Source: Skeletonema tropicum
Lineage: Eukaryota; Bacillariophyta; Thalassiosirophyceae; Thalassiosirales; Thalassiosiraceae
Reading direction: 5' to 3'
DNA: 64,000 bases
Assembly: GCA_037178625.1 (NCBI GenBank)
Contig: CM074140.1
Span: 744,001 to 808,000, forward strand
Shown here: piece by piece, positions 40,781 to 50,850 of the stretch
Layout: the number at the start of each line of letters is the position of its first letter
How positions within the stretch are numbered: position 1 is the first letter of the stretch
Program-made: the position numbers and the translations under genes
Notes under the pieces: model-generated
Told to the model about the DNA's origin: nothing
Database searches by the model: none
The model's input: the letters and a program-made list of their open reading frames with translations, nothing else

Positions 40781-42613
40781 GGTGTGGGGCGTGTGGCGTG
40801 ACTGAAACGGCCGTTTTTGAGTTCGCATGAGGATATACCAATTCCTATTGTAGATCTACAGGATAATCTTCACTCTCTAGATGTAAGCTACTTTTATTAT
40901 ACTTAGGCGTGGCGCGTGGCCCGCCCGAGAATTCTTCGGAGAAGATAAAATGGCCATCTCTCTAGAGGGAGAAATGATTGTGTCACTCCGCGAGTAATTT
41001 GGCACTTGGATTTGCAGTCATCAGCCTGGCCTCACATATAAAGTATAGTCCGGGAAACGCTGTCAATCCCGTACGTGGTTCCTACGTACCCCTAGTACAC
41101 AAGTCATCCGGCACTAGAGATTTCGCACGTAAATAAATTTAAACGAATTTCCACGTCTTTTGCTCATAAGATTAGAATTTGCGCGCCAATGCTCTTTAAC
41201 AAGACCACATCCCTTCAGACATCCGTGGGGAAATGAACAAAACTACCAAGATGATGGCATAGCGTGAAAAATCGTATCTCCTTGAATACCTTGAAACTCA
41301 GTCCGGGCCAGGACCTTTTGAGCAGCTGAGACTACGAAGAAACTACTGATCTACCTGCCGGACTGAGTTATAATAGTCACGCCCCAAACCTCGAAACCAA
41401 ATACAAGCATACGAAATCTCGAAATGCAACCTCTGCCGTCATCAATTCAGCTCAATATGAATGGTATAACCGACCTCTCTCCACCAATCCTCGCCACCGC
41501 TTACATATATAGACATTGGGCGTTGGTGTGGTTCATTGTTAGTGACTTCATGTGGCCATAGCGCTCCACCGGGTACCGTCGATGCTGCTACACATCACAT
41601 CATCAATAATAAACGAATGTCACCCATTTCATTGTTCTATTCCGACCTCTGATCATGACGAGACAACTAAACACTACAGAAGAGCTCTCAATAATATGTA
41701 ATGATCGCTTTGTGCCGTGGAGCTGTTAAGAAGATCCGATTTCACTGACTGTACTACCATCGGCGAACTCAACCTTGTTATCACCATAGTCCAACACATG
41801 GTCATTCCTTGAACAAACTCCAATGGTTTTGTTATTCAAATCAACCTTACCATCCGACAACAAAGACACAACAACTATTGTATTTTGTTGAAGAGACAGT
41901 GTCGTGGTTGGGTGACTTGAGGTTCGATTAGGATGGAATAAGTGCACATATTGTCTCCGAAGAAGGCTGTTGTTATGGCGCTACATTGCTTCTGAATAGA
42001 TCGGAGTGGAATCTTCAGCGACTTCGTAAGATTCTTCTGTTTCAATGAATATGTTTTCGACGGGTAAAGCTGCATATTGTCACTGCTGACATCGTTGGAA
42101 TGCGCAAAGTGTATTCTCTCTTATGGATGTTTATGTTTATCTGCATGCATTTATGTCGAATAACACGGATCTGTGGGCCTCATAAATTATTATTATGCAA
42201 CAATAAGATATATCCATCAATGATATGCGTCTAAAGTTCATTATTTTAACAGGTGCTTGTCGTCGATAGTGCTGAAATATTTGTTACAACACCATCGTTC
42301 ATTGCTCATGAGGAGTTGAGGATACACTTATACTTATTCATGTGCACTAATTGGCTTGCATTTTACATCATATGTAGAAATCGGTAAATACCAAGCTGCT
42401 CCATTTATTCATAAATATCTATAGGCATCACGAGCATTATATCTTTAATACAACCGCACCATGCTTAGCAAAGTACGCTGATCGGGCGGAAATCCCATGG
42501 TGATGATGTGCTCGATGATCGTTGGCGCCACTTTGGTACCGCTTCTTGGACGATTCCTACGTGCACAAAAAAATCTACAAACGGTATTTCTAACCTTTCC
42601 CGGACTATAGCTA
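40781..42613. other. Gene-poor stretch of 1.8 kb
   Basis: No intact gene is supported. A 12-bp inverted repeat AACTCAGTCCGG/CCGGACTGAGTT lies at 41295-41306 and 41358-41369. Two overlapping minus-strand frames at 41726-42075 give peptide-like segments in different frames, possibly a frameshifted remnant. A further minus frame at 42445-42600 is also unassigned. The rest is AT-rich. Confidence 0.45.
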
Positions 42614-43879
42614 CCACCATTAGTCAAAAGTCTGGACAAAATTTTTTAATAGGTCAATTTTTGACGATTTTGATCGAACCAAGTACCCAAACCCCTTCCA
42701 TATGTATTGAAGCATAAGTGTGCACGGGTTTTGAATGATATTGTTATTGGGAGGAGATATAGCATATATACTAATCCTAAGCGGCCATGGTGTTAGGAAA
42801 AGTCTGGACGCGTGTGTAGAATTCACCGGTCTGTACGTAGGAATTAGTTCGATAGTTTTGGCAAGTTTTGTTAAAAATGTGGAAATGCACTTTTATCCAT
42901 GGTCGATTGGTATTAATTGCATATTATGATTATACATGGTCAATAACATCCATCTCGGTGTGCCATCACTCTTTATATACCCAGGGGGAGGTGCTGTTTG
43001 CTTTGGTTTGATTGTTTGGTCCCATTTATTGCAGATATAACCCGTCCTCAACCGCTGTCCAATATTCACCACCACCCCTCATCTATCATATAAATGAAGA
43101 TAATTCCTCCGCACTGACATCCATTAGCGTCAATTCTGCAATAACCATCGACTAATATATCGTTACGGTCGCTTTGGCTGTGATGTTGGTGTTTGTTGTG
43201 TGTTATTGTTGCGTGAGTGGGTAACTTATGTCGTAGAATCGACGTCCTGAGGGCACCGGCATCATATATTACGCACGGTTTGTGTAGTACATTGCCCAAA
43301 GTATTCGCCATTGAAGGACCATTATAGTGATATTGGCGTATGGTATCGTTGACTAGTGAACGAGGGGCGATTAAACCCTGATCATCTGTGTTTGGATGGA
43401 TAGAGGAAGCATGTGGTGTGGCGGATTTCACATCAAAAATCATGCCGCCAGATGGCCTATTATAACCATGGCCACAACGAAGATATAACCAAATTTCACT
43501 ACCCATAAGACGCTCCCTTAATCCTATTGGGTGTATGGGTGAAGGTCTGCTGCCGTGGTATGGCAAAGATGGTCGACTAGAGCATCATTATCACCATGGC
43601 GGTGTTTAACGTCGTGCGGCGGCAAAAATATTTTTTTTATGAAAGCGAACACTTATGTTCTACTTATGTTTGGATAGCAATAACTTTATAAAGAATTGTC
43701 GGAAATGGACAACCCAATACATCATTGGAAAGAAAATTTAATTCTGAATATGTAGTATTTGGTTAGAAAAGTCCTATATCAAATATTTGTCGAGTTATAG
43801 AGTCTTATATAAGGCGTCCAGAGTTTCTTGTGATTTTGTGTTAAAAATGGGGTGTCCAGACTTTTGACTAATGGTGGTA
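42612..43879. mobile_element. Tc1/mariner-like element with 25-bp TIRs flanked by TA
   Basis: The ends 42614-42638 and 43853-43877 are perfect 25-bp inverted repeats beginning CCACCATTAGTCAAAAG, followed by TCTGGACA. TA flanks both sides (42612-42613, 43878-43879). TA duplication and a CAAAAGTCTGGAC terminal core are typical of Tc1/mariner elements. A further AAAAGTCTGGAC copy near 42797 lies inside the left end. The 1264-bp interior has no recognisable DDE transposase. It holds a minus-strand frame at 43066-43566 (about 166 codons, only an internal ATG) whose peptide (CGHGYNRPSGGMIFDVKS) looks coding but is unassigned. It is therefore probably a non-autonomous element. Confidence 0.82.
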
Positions 43880-43957
43880 CGTTATGTGACATCATCTCCT
43901 GTTGGAAGTTGATAGAAGGGAATAAACGGTGTATTTTTGAATACCTACAATACAGCC

Positions 43958-46066
43958 ATGGATGGGCAAAGGACAGTCCGTGCAAGGACGCAGCAACTGC
44001 GACAGCTTCGTGGTCGCGCCGGACGTAAACTGGCTGTCGGCGCAACACCAATTGTAGTGGTGGTGGTCATTACTTTGGCTGCTCTGATAGCCACAATGCT
44101 TCATCTTTACGTCAAAATTTTGCAGAACCAAACAATTAGTACACAAACTGAACTCTATGTCCACAGAATAGCTGAGCAAAAAATGAAAAACGAATCAATT
44201 CATAATTACTATGATTCACCTCCCTCCATCAATGACGTCCTAAAATTTGATAAACATGTGTTGGCAAACATTCGCGAAACATACAAAGGCGCAAAATCTT
44301 TTACTGAGTGGCCACCTGATATTAAACCTTATGGTGATATTAATCAGTTTCAGACCGTACCTCTACATGCGACGGTGGATCGAAGACCTATTATAGTTCG
44401 AAAACAATTAATGGAGGATAAAAATAATGGGCTGAACCTAGCGGATAATGGAAGGCTGTTGGGCTGTGCCATCACTGGTGGAACTTTTGTATCCGATTTG
44501 GAAGAGACCGAGCGATTAGATCAAAAGCAGACTTCTTGTGATGTCTGTTTTCAGTTTTCAAATCACGAACAAATGTCAAACTTTGTCCCCAATTCTGGAT
44601 ATACTCTCGAACCAAAACTGCACTCTACATCTACCAAATCAAGGACACATAACAAATGTTTTGAAGGCAAAGCCACTGTCACGGGTAAATTTGCTGCATG
44701 GCAGAAGAGTGATAGTAGGTTCAGAGGATTTGGATATCAGTGGCACGTTGATTGTACATTACCAAATGGGATACAGGAACTGACTTGCCGAGAAATCAGT
44801 AGAATGCAGGATGAAATCGGTTTGAATGATAATCTACAAGAGATTTACTTCAAAACTAAATTCGATTTGTTTGGATGGTTTCGATTGCCCGACGAAGATG
44901 ATGATGTGTATTCTGCCCTAAGGCGTTTTTCTATCCATACAGAGTGGCCATGGGCTGCAGTTACGAGTCACGATGACGATCGTAGCGCGATTGCGGATAG
45001 TTTATCCATGTCATGGAATGATGTCGAATCCAAGTTTGTTCCCTCTAGCCATTACGAAATGTCCCTTGCTCATGTAGAAGGACCAGGATACGATAAGACC
45101 GAGTACGATGGCCATCCTTCTCTCAAAGCAATGAAAGCTGACAATCAATCAATGGGTGGCATACATCCACGACTTGTGTCGAATTTGTTTCATCTGATTC
45201 GGAATGCTCCTGGCTCGACGCACATGATTGCAGTTGTAGATGGCCAAGCACAAAGAAGCTACGAAGTGATGGCGACCCTACTCAACACGAGCGTAAGCGA
45301 CTTGTTCGATGTGTATGGAAACAGAGTGTTTGGAAACGCAGGAACATTGAATGATCAAGATTTGATACCCATCAGCAGCATGAATTCTAAGAATGTTCGT
45401 TCATCTGTACGATCAATGACGTTAATGGAGCTGCTGCGTCTTCGCAACATGAAAATTCATATGGTGCCCATTCTCACGCCATCCTTGGTACTTGAGAAAA
45501 CTGTTTGTGGTGGGCAATATACTTTTCTCCCGTATCTAGCCGCGAGGTATTCCGCTGATTACCAAGTGATCATGTTTATCGATGGTGACACGGCCATGAT
45601 AGAAAGCAGCAACAAACGAACACTCAATGAAATTGTATACGATCGTTTCTTTGGACGAAAGTCAAATAAATGTGCTGGTCATCGGATGCGATTGATTGAG
45701 CAGTACGTCCGACCCGAGTACAGTAGCACCAAGGACGTACTGCAATGCACTCAACACCTCGCGCTGAACGAGCGGAAGTGGCAGTATGCGTTGAATAACT
45801 GCCATTTGAAAGAAGGTCATATTGTAGCGCGTACAGATTCGGTGTATGCCTTCGATGTTCACTTTCCAGATACATTAGCTGATTATTTACCAGAGGGAGT
45901 GGAGGATTGTATTTACCCGTCAAACTTTACAATGCTTCTAGTCGGGTTGTCAGATAAAATACCATCTGCAGAGCGTTTCGTTCTGGGAGAGGATGAGTTT
46001 GTGCAGGTTCATCTTCGCGATCGTATGCGCAAGAAAGAGTGTGCATGTTTTTTGAACCATGAATAG
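43958..46066 (+). CDS. Type II membrane glycosyltransferase-like protein
   Basis: A 702-residue single-exon protein from ATG 43958 (gccATGg context); upstream in-frame codons are non-ATG. A basic cytoplasmic tail precedes one helix (about residues 27-50, TPIVVVVVITLAALIATML). A long lumenal part follows. It has several cysteines, and its C-terminal third contains YSADYQVIMFIDGDTAMIES, with a DxD-like motif (about residue 541) that resembles the metal/nucleotide-sugar site of many glycosyltransferases. It also has GGQYTFLPYLAARY before this motif. The specific GT family was not recognised. A role in Golgi glycan synthesis is inference. It starts about 80 bp after the Tc1/mariner-like element and ends 94 bp from the convergent menB. 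Confidence 0.8.
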   Translation: MDGQRTVRARTQQLRQLRGRAGRKLAVGATPIVVVVVITLAALIATMLHLYVKILQNQTISTQTELYVHRIAEQKMKNESIHNYYDSPPSINDVLKFDKHVLANIRETYKGAKSFTEWPPDIKPYGDINQFQTVPLHATVDRRPIIVRKQLMEDKNNGLNLADNGRLLGCAITGGTFVSDLEETERLDQKQTSCDVCFQFSNHEQMSNFVPNSGYTLEPKLHSTSTKSRTHNKCFEGKATVTGKFAAWQKSDSRFRGFGYQWHVDCTLPNGIQELTCREISRMQDEIGLNDNLQEIYFKTKFDLFGWFRLPDEDDDVYSALRRFSIHTEWPWAAVTSHDDDRSAIADSLSMSWNDVESKFVPSSHYEMSLAHVEGPGYDKTEYDGHPSLKAMKADNQSMGGIHPRLVSNLFHLIRNAPGSTHMIAVVDGQAQRSYEVMATLLNTSVSDLFDVYGNRVFGNAGTLNDQDLIPISSMNSKNVRSSVRSMTLMELLRLRNMKIHMVPILTPSLVLEKTVCGGQYTFLPYLAARYSADYQVIMFIDGDTAMIESSNKRTLNEIVYDRFFGRKSNKCAGHRMRLIEQYVRPEYSSTKDVLQCTQHLALNERKWQYALNNCHLKEGHIVARTDSVYAFDVHFPDTLADYLPEGVEDCIYPSNFTMLLVGLSDKIPSAERFVLGEDEFVQVHLRDRMRKKECACFLNHE

Positions 46067-46160
46067 ATGATGCTTAGTGTATTGTAATAGATGAATCAGA
46101 ATCAAAGTCAACTGTTTTTATTAGCAGCGGTGAGATTGCAATCATCTTTCTTCATTATAC

Positions 46161-47120
46161 CTACAGTTTACTCTGTGGAATCTTTCGAAATTGTGGAGGT
46201 CTACCTGATAGGTAGGCATCTCTACCCTCCTTTGCCTCGTCACTCATGTAGAACAATCTTGTAATGTGACCACCCATTAAAGAAATACCCGCACTGCCAT
46301 CTTGGTCTGCATTAATCGCTGCCTTTGCGACAGCCAATGCAGTAGGACTTAACATCCCCATCCTACGCACCCATCTTCCTACCTCTCCTTCAAGTTCTCC
46401 ATTCGGAAAAACGCCATTTATCAAACCCATCTGTAAAGCTTCTTGAGCTGAATAATAACGGCACAAAAACCAAATCTCCCGAGCCTTCTTTTGACCAACC
46501 ATCCTAGCAAGATGGACACTGCCATATCCTGCGTCAACACTTCCCATTCTTGGTCCAACTTGTCCAAACACAGCATCTTCACCAGCCAAAGTTAAATCTG
46601 CACACATGTGAAGGATGTGACCTCCACCAATAGCATATCCTCGTACAACCGCCACAATAGGCTTAGGACAACGTCTCATTTGTATCTGCAAATCTAGCAC
46701 ACGTAGCCGTGGAGCCGATTCCGATCCGTCATCGTATCCGCCATCCGAGGAACGGACGGTTTGATCGCCCCCGGCGCAAAAGGCGGGAGTACGCTCCTCA
46801 ATCAAATTGGACGATAGCACAATCACCGACACACGAGTATCATCCTGCGCAAGCTCAAGTGCCTGGCGCACTTCGTTGATCGTTGTTGGTCGGAAGGCAT
46901 GTAGGACATGTGGTCGGTTGAAAGCGATGCGTGCGCAGTGATCGGATGTGGACACATGGTAGGTTATGTCTTGGAACCTGCCTCCTTGGTCGACGTCGTA
47001 GGTGATGGGGTGGGATGGAACCAAGTGAAATCCATCACGTGTGGGAGTAGGGGGAGCAGTTTTGGAGGAAGAGCGGGTGGCCGCCATGCTGGCCGGGTCG
47101 GCGGTTGATGAAGCGGCCAT
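46161..47120 (-). CDS. menB: 1,4-dihydroxy-2-naphthoyl-CoA synthase (MenB) with C-terminal SKL
   Basis: A 319-residue crotonase-fold protein from ATG 47120. MenB signatures are clear: AFNRPHVLHAFRPTTINEV, AFCAGGDQTVR, VLDLQIQMRRCPKPIVAVV, GYAIGGGHILHMCADLTLA, FGQVGPRMGSVDAGYGSVHL, REIWFLCRYYSAQEALQMGL and a closing SGRPPQF. It cyclises o-succinylbenzoyl-CoA to the naphthoyl ring in phylloquinone/menaquinone synthesis. The first 40 residues are Ala/Ser/Thr-rich without a signal peptide or ASAF plastid motif. The last three residues are Ser-Lys-Leu, a canonical type 1 peroxisomal targeting signal. Peroxisomal location would parallel the plant enzyme, which is peroxisomal. The coding sequence is intronless. 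Confidence 0.94.
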   Translation of the reverse strand: MAASSTADPASMAATRSSSKTAPPTPTRDGFHLVPSHPITYDVDQGGRFQDITYHVSTSDHCARIAFNRPHVLHAFRPTTINEVRQALELAQDDTRVSVIVLSSNLIEERTPAFCAGGDQTVRSSDGGYDDGSESAPRLRVLDLQIQMRRCPKPIVAVVRGYAIGGGHILHMCADLTLAGEDAVFGQVGPRMGSVDAGYGSVHLARMVGQKKAREIWFLCRYYSAQEALQMGLINGVFPNGELEGEVGRWVRRMGMLSPTALAVAKAAINADQDGSAGISLMGGHITRLFYMSDEAKEGRDAYLSGRPPQFRKIPQSKL

Positions 47121-47429
47121 GGTTGTTATTGTTGTGAAACGAACGTAAACTGAAGTGGAAAGTGGAAGGTGGAAGTGATGAGTGCGCGATGAGTGACGAA
47201 AAAGGGAGCATAGATGATGACATATTATCTGTTACATCGTGGATAACGACACGATAATATTACAGCAATTGTTCATTCAGGTTCGAGGCAAGTGAAGTCT
47301 CTCTCCCTCCGCTCTCTACTTCTATCTCTCTAGAGAGAGAACTTTCTAGCTCTATGGCAGCTTTGGTGGTATTGTCTGGTGCACTGGCGAATAAGCCACT
47401 AAGTCTTTCCTAGAGATAATTTGCTTCTT
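47121..47429. promoter_or_regulatory. menB upstream region
   Basis: The 309 bp between the methyltransferase stop and the menB start contain a short palindromic TCTCTCTAGAGAGAGA near 47325-47340. No gene is seen. Confidence 0.45.
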
Positions 47430-48074
47430 TCATCTCTTTGTCCCTTTGATTTCCAAGTAGTTTCCAGCATCAATCTTAACTTTTTCTGTTGTAACATCAA
47501 ATCCAGCATCTTTCATTGCATCTGCTATACATTTTGGATCTATGTTTACGAACTCCTTAGTACTTTGGGGAACGACTCCAAATTTGCATCCGAATACTAC
47601 AGTTCCATTTTGCTTCATTACTCTTTTGAATTCTTGGAGATATGTCGACAGAGGATTCAAAAAATATACAAGATTCATTCCAAACAGTTTTGTTACAGTC
47701 CCATCACCCAGGTAGGGCATTTTGATACAATCTTCGCCATGTATCTCAACTGGTAATTTTGTCGGTAGCTCCGCAATAGTTTTATGTAACTCGTGTCGAA
47801 ACTTGTCGGATATTTCAACAAATACAATTCGCTTCGGAATTGAGACATTATCCATTTGAGCTATCGTGCGGAGTGATTCACCATGGCCGGCTCCCAACTC
47901 TACAAATGTATCATTTTGGTTGAGCTCAAGTCGACGGATGGCTTCTCTTGTAGAGGAGGCATTTGTTTCCATGATCTGCATTGCAAGCCTTCCGCGAATG
48001 CCGCCAGTCGGGGCACGCATTTCATCTGATATATTTCCCAAGATCCATCTGATTATCTTTGCCTTGTTGAACAT
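47430..48074 (-). CDS. Class I SAM-dependent methyltransferase
   Basis: A 214-residue protein from ATG 48074. Motif I reads TFVELGAGHGESLRTI (about residues 56-71). An acidic post-strand residue follows in IVFVEISDKFRHEL, the DCIKMPYLGDGTV segment matches motif II, and a VYFLNPLSTYLQEFKRVMK plus NGTVVFGCKFG segment matches the later strands of the Rossmann methyltransferase fold. The acceptor substrate is unknown. No targeting signal is evident. It is divergent from the next gene, 384 bp away. Confidence 0.87.
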   Translation of the reverse strand: MFNKAKIIRWILGNISDEMRAPTGGIRGRLAMQIMETNASSTREAIRRLELNQNDTFVELGAGHGESLRTIAQMDNVSIPKRIVFVEISDKFRHELHKTIAELPTKLPVEIHGEDCIKMPYLGDGTVTKLFGMNLVYFLNPLSTYLQEFKRVMKQNGTVVFGCKFGVVPQSTKEFVNIDPKCIADAMKDAGFDVTTEKVKIDAGNYLEIKGTKR

Positions 48075-48458
48075 CAGAGTAATATGAATATAATATGATG
48101 CTTAGTGACTCAAAGAGACGCAGGGGAAGAAGTAAAAGGAAGTAAGTAGTAGAGTCAAGACTTGATTTTTTGATTTGACGGACATAGGTATATATATATG
48201 TGACATGCCCTCTCCTCTACATCTCCTCGTGCGTTTTGAGGCAAATAAAATAAAAAGAAAAAAGATCTCACCAGAATTTGGATACATGCGTAGGAATTAA
48301 TAACATGCATCAAGTTGACACCTCGATCTTTTTTTTTGAACTTCTGATTGCTTGCGAGCGTAAGCATCAACCAAGCTGCGCCACAAGAACAGTACCATTA
48401 TCTGCCCAAGCGTCTGCCGTGTTCGAAGGAAAAGGATTGTGCACTTCGACCCACAACG
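48075..48458. promoter_or_regulatory. Divergent region between methyltransferase and mitochondrial-type gene
   Basis: It should hold both promoters. A TATATATAT tract (about 48190-48200) is present. The reading frame of the next gene stays open upstream to about 48348 without an ATG. Confidence 0.45.
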
Positions 48459-49594
48459 ATGTTGCTACACCAACTGAGAAAACAACTTGGAAGGAGGGCT
48501 TCTTCTTTCCAATCCTGTTCTCATACAAAACTACTTGCCCAAAAAGTTGTATCTTCGATGCGAGTGGCGCTATCTTCCACGACAGCATCAACATCTGCAC
48601 AAATTCTACCCTGGAGGCATGATCCATCATTACCTGAACGAATACTACAACACAACGATTACAGTGGCGCGTTCAACCCAACCGCACGAGATCCATCCAT
48701 TTTACGTAAACTCATTGCCGCACGAGAGCTCAACATTTCTGCCTGGGACGTTTTGCCAATTCCGTTTTATAAACATGAATGGGAATCTGATTTGGCAACT
48801 GGGTTTGCAATTGCATTTGAGTTTGCAGTTGGGGAACTCTTGGGTACTCTTTTCCGTGGTAAGTGTGTATGATAATGTAATGTGTTACTCTTTCATGTAC
48901 ATATACGTGCTCACATGGTGTGACGTATTACTTCGCCCTTGTATCTTGCACGCTCCAATCAACATAAATTACTTGGAACAACCAAATAGCATCTGTTACA
49001 AATGATGATAATGTTGTCACTGTCGATTCATCAAAGGGTGGCAGCAGCATAGACCCAGCAATCACTGTAGACAACAATGAGTACCTCAAAAACATGATGG
49101 ACAAGAAGCTGCTTGCTCAATTCAATCAGTCTGTCATCAATTGCGAAGAATATCAAATCAAGTGTACCATCCGTCCATTTCAAGCGGAACTCCAACACAT
49201 ATTTGCCGTACCAGTACCTGGTTTGACACGTGAAGTAGTCGAAGAGAAGCAATATCTGAAGGCAGCGATATATAGATTACACAATGCTTATGACGAGAAT
49301 GGCTTCGATGAAAATTATTTTGATATGGTGACTGAGTTTGCCAAGGAGGTCGGGCATACTAAAAGGACTGTGATTGCGGAAGCAAGCGTGAAGTGTAAGG
49401 AGTTCTTCCAGGTCAAAGATAAGAATACAGGTCAAGTCGTTCAAGGGATGGACGATAATTGCGAGGAAGAGGAAGTAATCCATTTGGTACGTTTTGAAGT
49501 AGTGACTGAGGAGACCGAACAAGGTGAACGTGTAATTGGATCATGGAAATTGATTGATGTAGATGATTTGTTGGAAGGAAATGTGTTCCATTGA
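48459..49594 (+). CDS. Putative mitochondrial protein, possible Tim44/mL45-like fold, two exons
   Basis: Exon 1 is 48459-48858, the intron is 48859-48989 (GTAAGT...AATAG, 131 bp, phase 1) and exon 2 is 48990-49594, giving 334 residues. The N-terminus (MLLHQLRKQLGRRASSFQS) is an Arg-rich amphipathic sequence without acids, typical of mitochondrial presequences. The C-terminal ~170 residues contain helices followed by strand-like segments (VIAEASVKCKEFFQVKDK, EEVIHLVRFEVVTEE, GSWKLIDVDDLLEG). This resembles the Tim44-like domain of Tim44 and mitoribosomal mL45, but only in general layout. The splice junction restores CGT-GCA and a continuous frame. The gene is well supported; its function is tentative. 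Confidence 0.75.
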
Positions 49595-50290
49595 ATAGGG
49601 ATCTGCAGTCAATGTTTTAATGTATGTTTACGTGATCATAAGTAACAATAGGTAATAAGTAGGTGAAGAAAATGATAGAATTGACTACATCATTTTCATG
49701 CCTCTAACAACATCACAGGAATAGGTTCTTTACAACGTTAAAACTGAACACACATCGGACATCGGACGCAATTGCAATTATACACATAGACACTTTACAT
49801 TCAGGCTATAACGACATATCAGAGGTTGGTAATCAAAACTACTGTCCGAATACTTCTACTCATTCCTTGAAAACCTGTCGAAAATGTAATCATCATCTTT
49901 TAAAGGCGTCAAATGTCGTTATTATTTGGCAGTCATCGACTGTGCTTAACAGGTTTGCACCTCTCGACAACATGCCTCAAGGAACAAAGTGCATTTAGAT
50001 CACTGATTGCTGTCACAACAGTCCAAACGGCGAGTACCACATCTATGAAGCAGCCCAAATATTGCGGCAGGAAATGATTCTCCGACGAGTCATCCCTGGA
50101 GCAATCATTTGAAACAGCACTGCTAAATGATCTGACAACTCCAAAAAGGGCATCATAAGTCGGTTCAAGAAGAAACATTAATAAATAATCCAGCTAAGTT
50201 CAAAAATTCAAGAACTAGACGATAGTGCCGATCAGTCGCTGCATTACTATCGCATGTCACTTTCCTCATCAATGAAGACACAACCGGGGG
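49595..50290. other. Intergenic stretch before the satellite array
   Basis: A minus-strand 81-codon ORF (49933-50178, ATG 50178) carries a hydrophobic stretch (CFIDVVLAVWTVVTAI) and could be a small gene, but nothing confirms it. The rest is AT-rich 3' flank. The satellite starts abruptly after GAAGACACAACCGGG. Confidence 0.4.
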
Positions 50291-50850
50291 CAGCCCACAC
50301 TGGACCTCTCATATCACCTACAAAGCTGTAGCATCGCTTTTACTTTGAGCTACACAATCCGTCTGAGCAGCGCTAATGTGCTTGTATGGTACCACCACCG
50401 ACTATAATGGATCACTAGAAGCGGCTCATGCGCATATTGACGACGATAGATATGATGTGGTAGAATGCAGTACTGCTGGGCAGCCCACACTGGACCTCTC
50501 ATATCACCTACAAAGCTGTAGCATCGCTTTTACTTTGAGCTACACAATCCGTCTGAGCAGCGCTAATGTGCTTGTATGGTACCACCACCGACTATAATGG
50601 ACCACTAGAAGCGGCTCATGCGCATATTGACGACGATAGATATGATGTGGTAGAATGCAGTACTGCTGGCCAGCCCACACTGAACCTCTCATATCACCTA
50701 CGAAGATGTAGCATCGCTTTGAGCTACACAATCCGTCTGAGCAGCGCTAATGTGCTTGTATGGTACCACCACCGACTATAATGGATCACTAGAAGCGGCT
50801 CATGCGCATATTGACGACGATAGATATGATGTGGTAGAATGTGGTGCTGC
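50291..50850 (+). repeat. ~190-bp satellite array, left part (~3 monomers)
   Basis: The array begins at GGCAGCCCACACTGG around 50288-50291 and runs as head-to-tail monomers with ORF starts at 50376 and 50566 (the latter 184 bp long). It is then cut at GTGGTGCTGC by transposon copy 2. The monomers match those to the right of the transposon. Confidence 0.95.
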
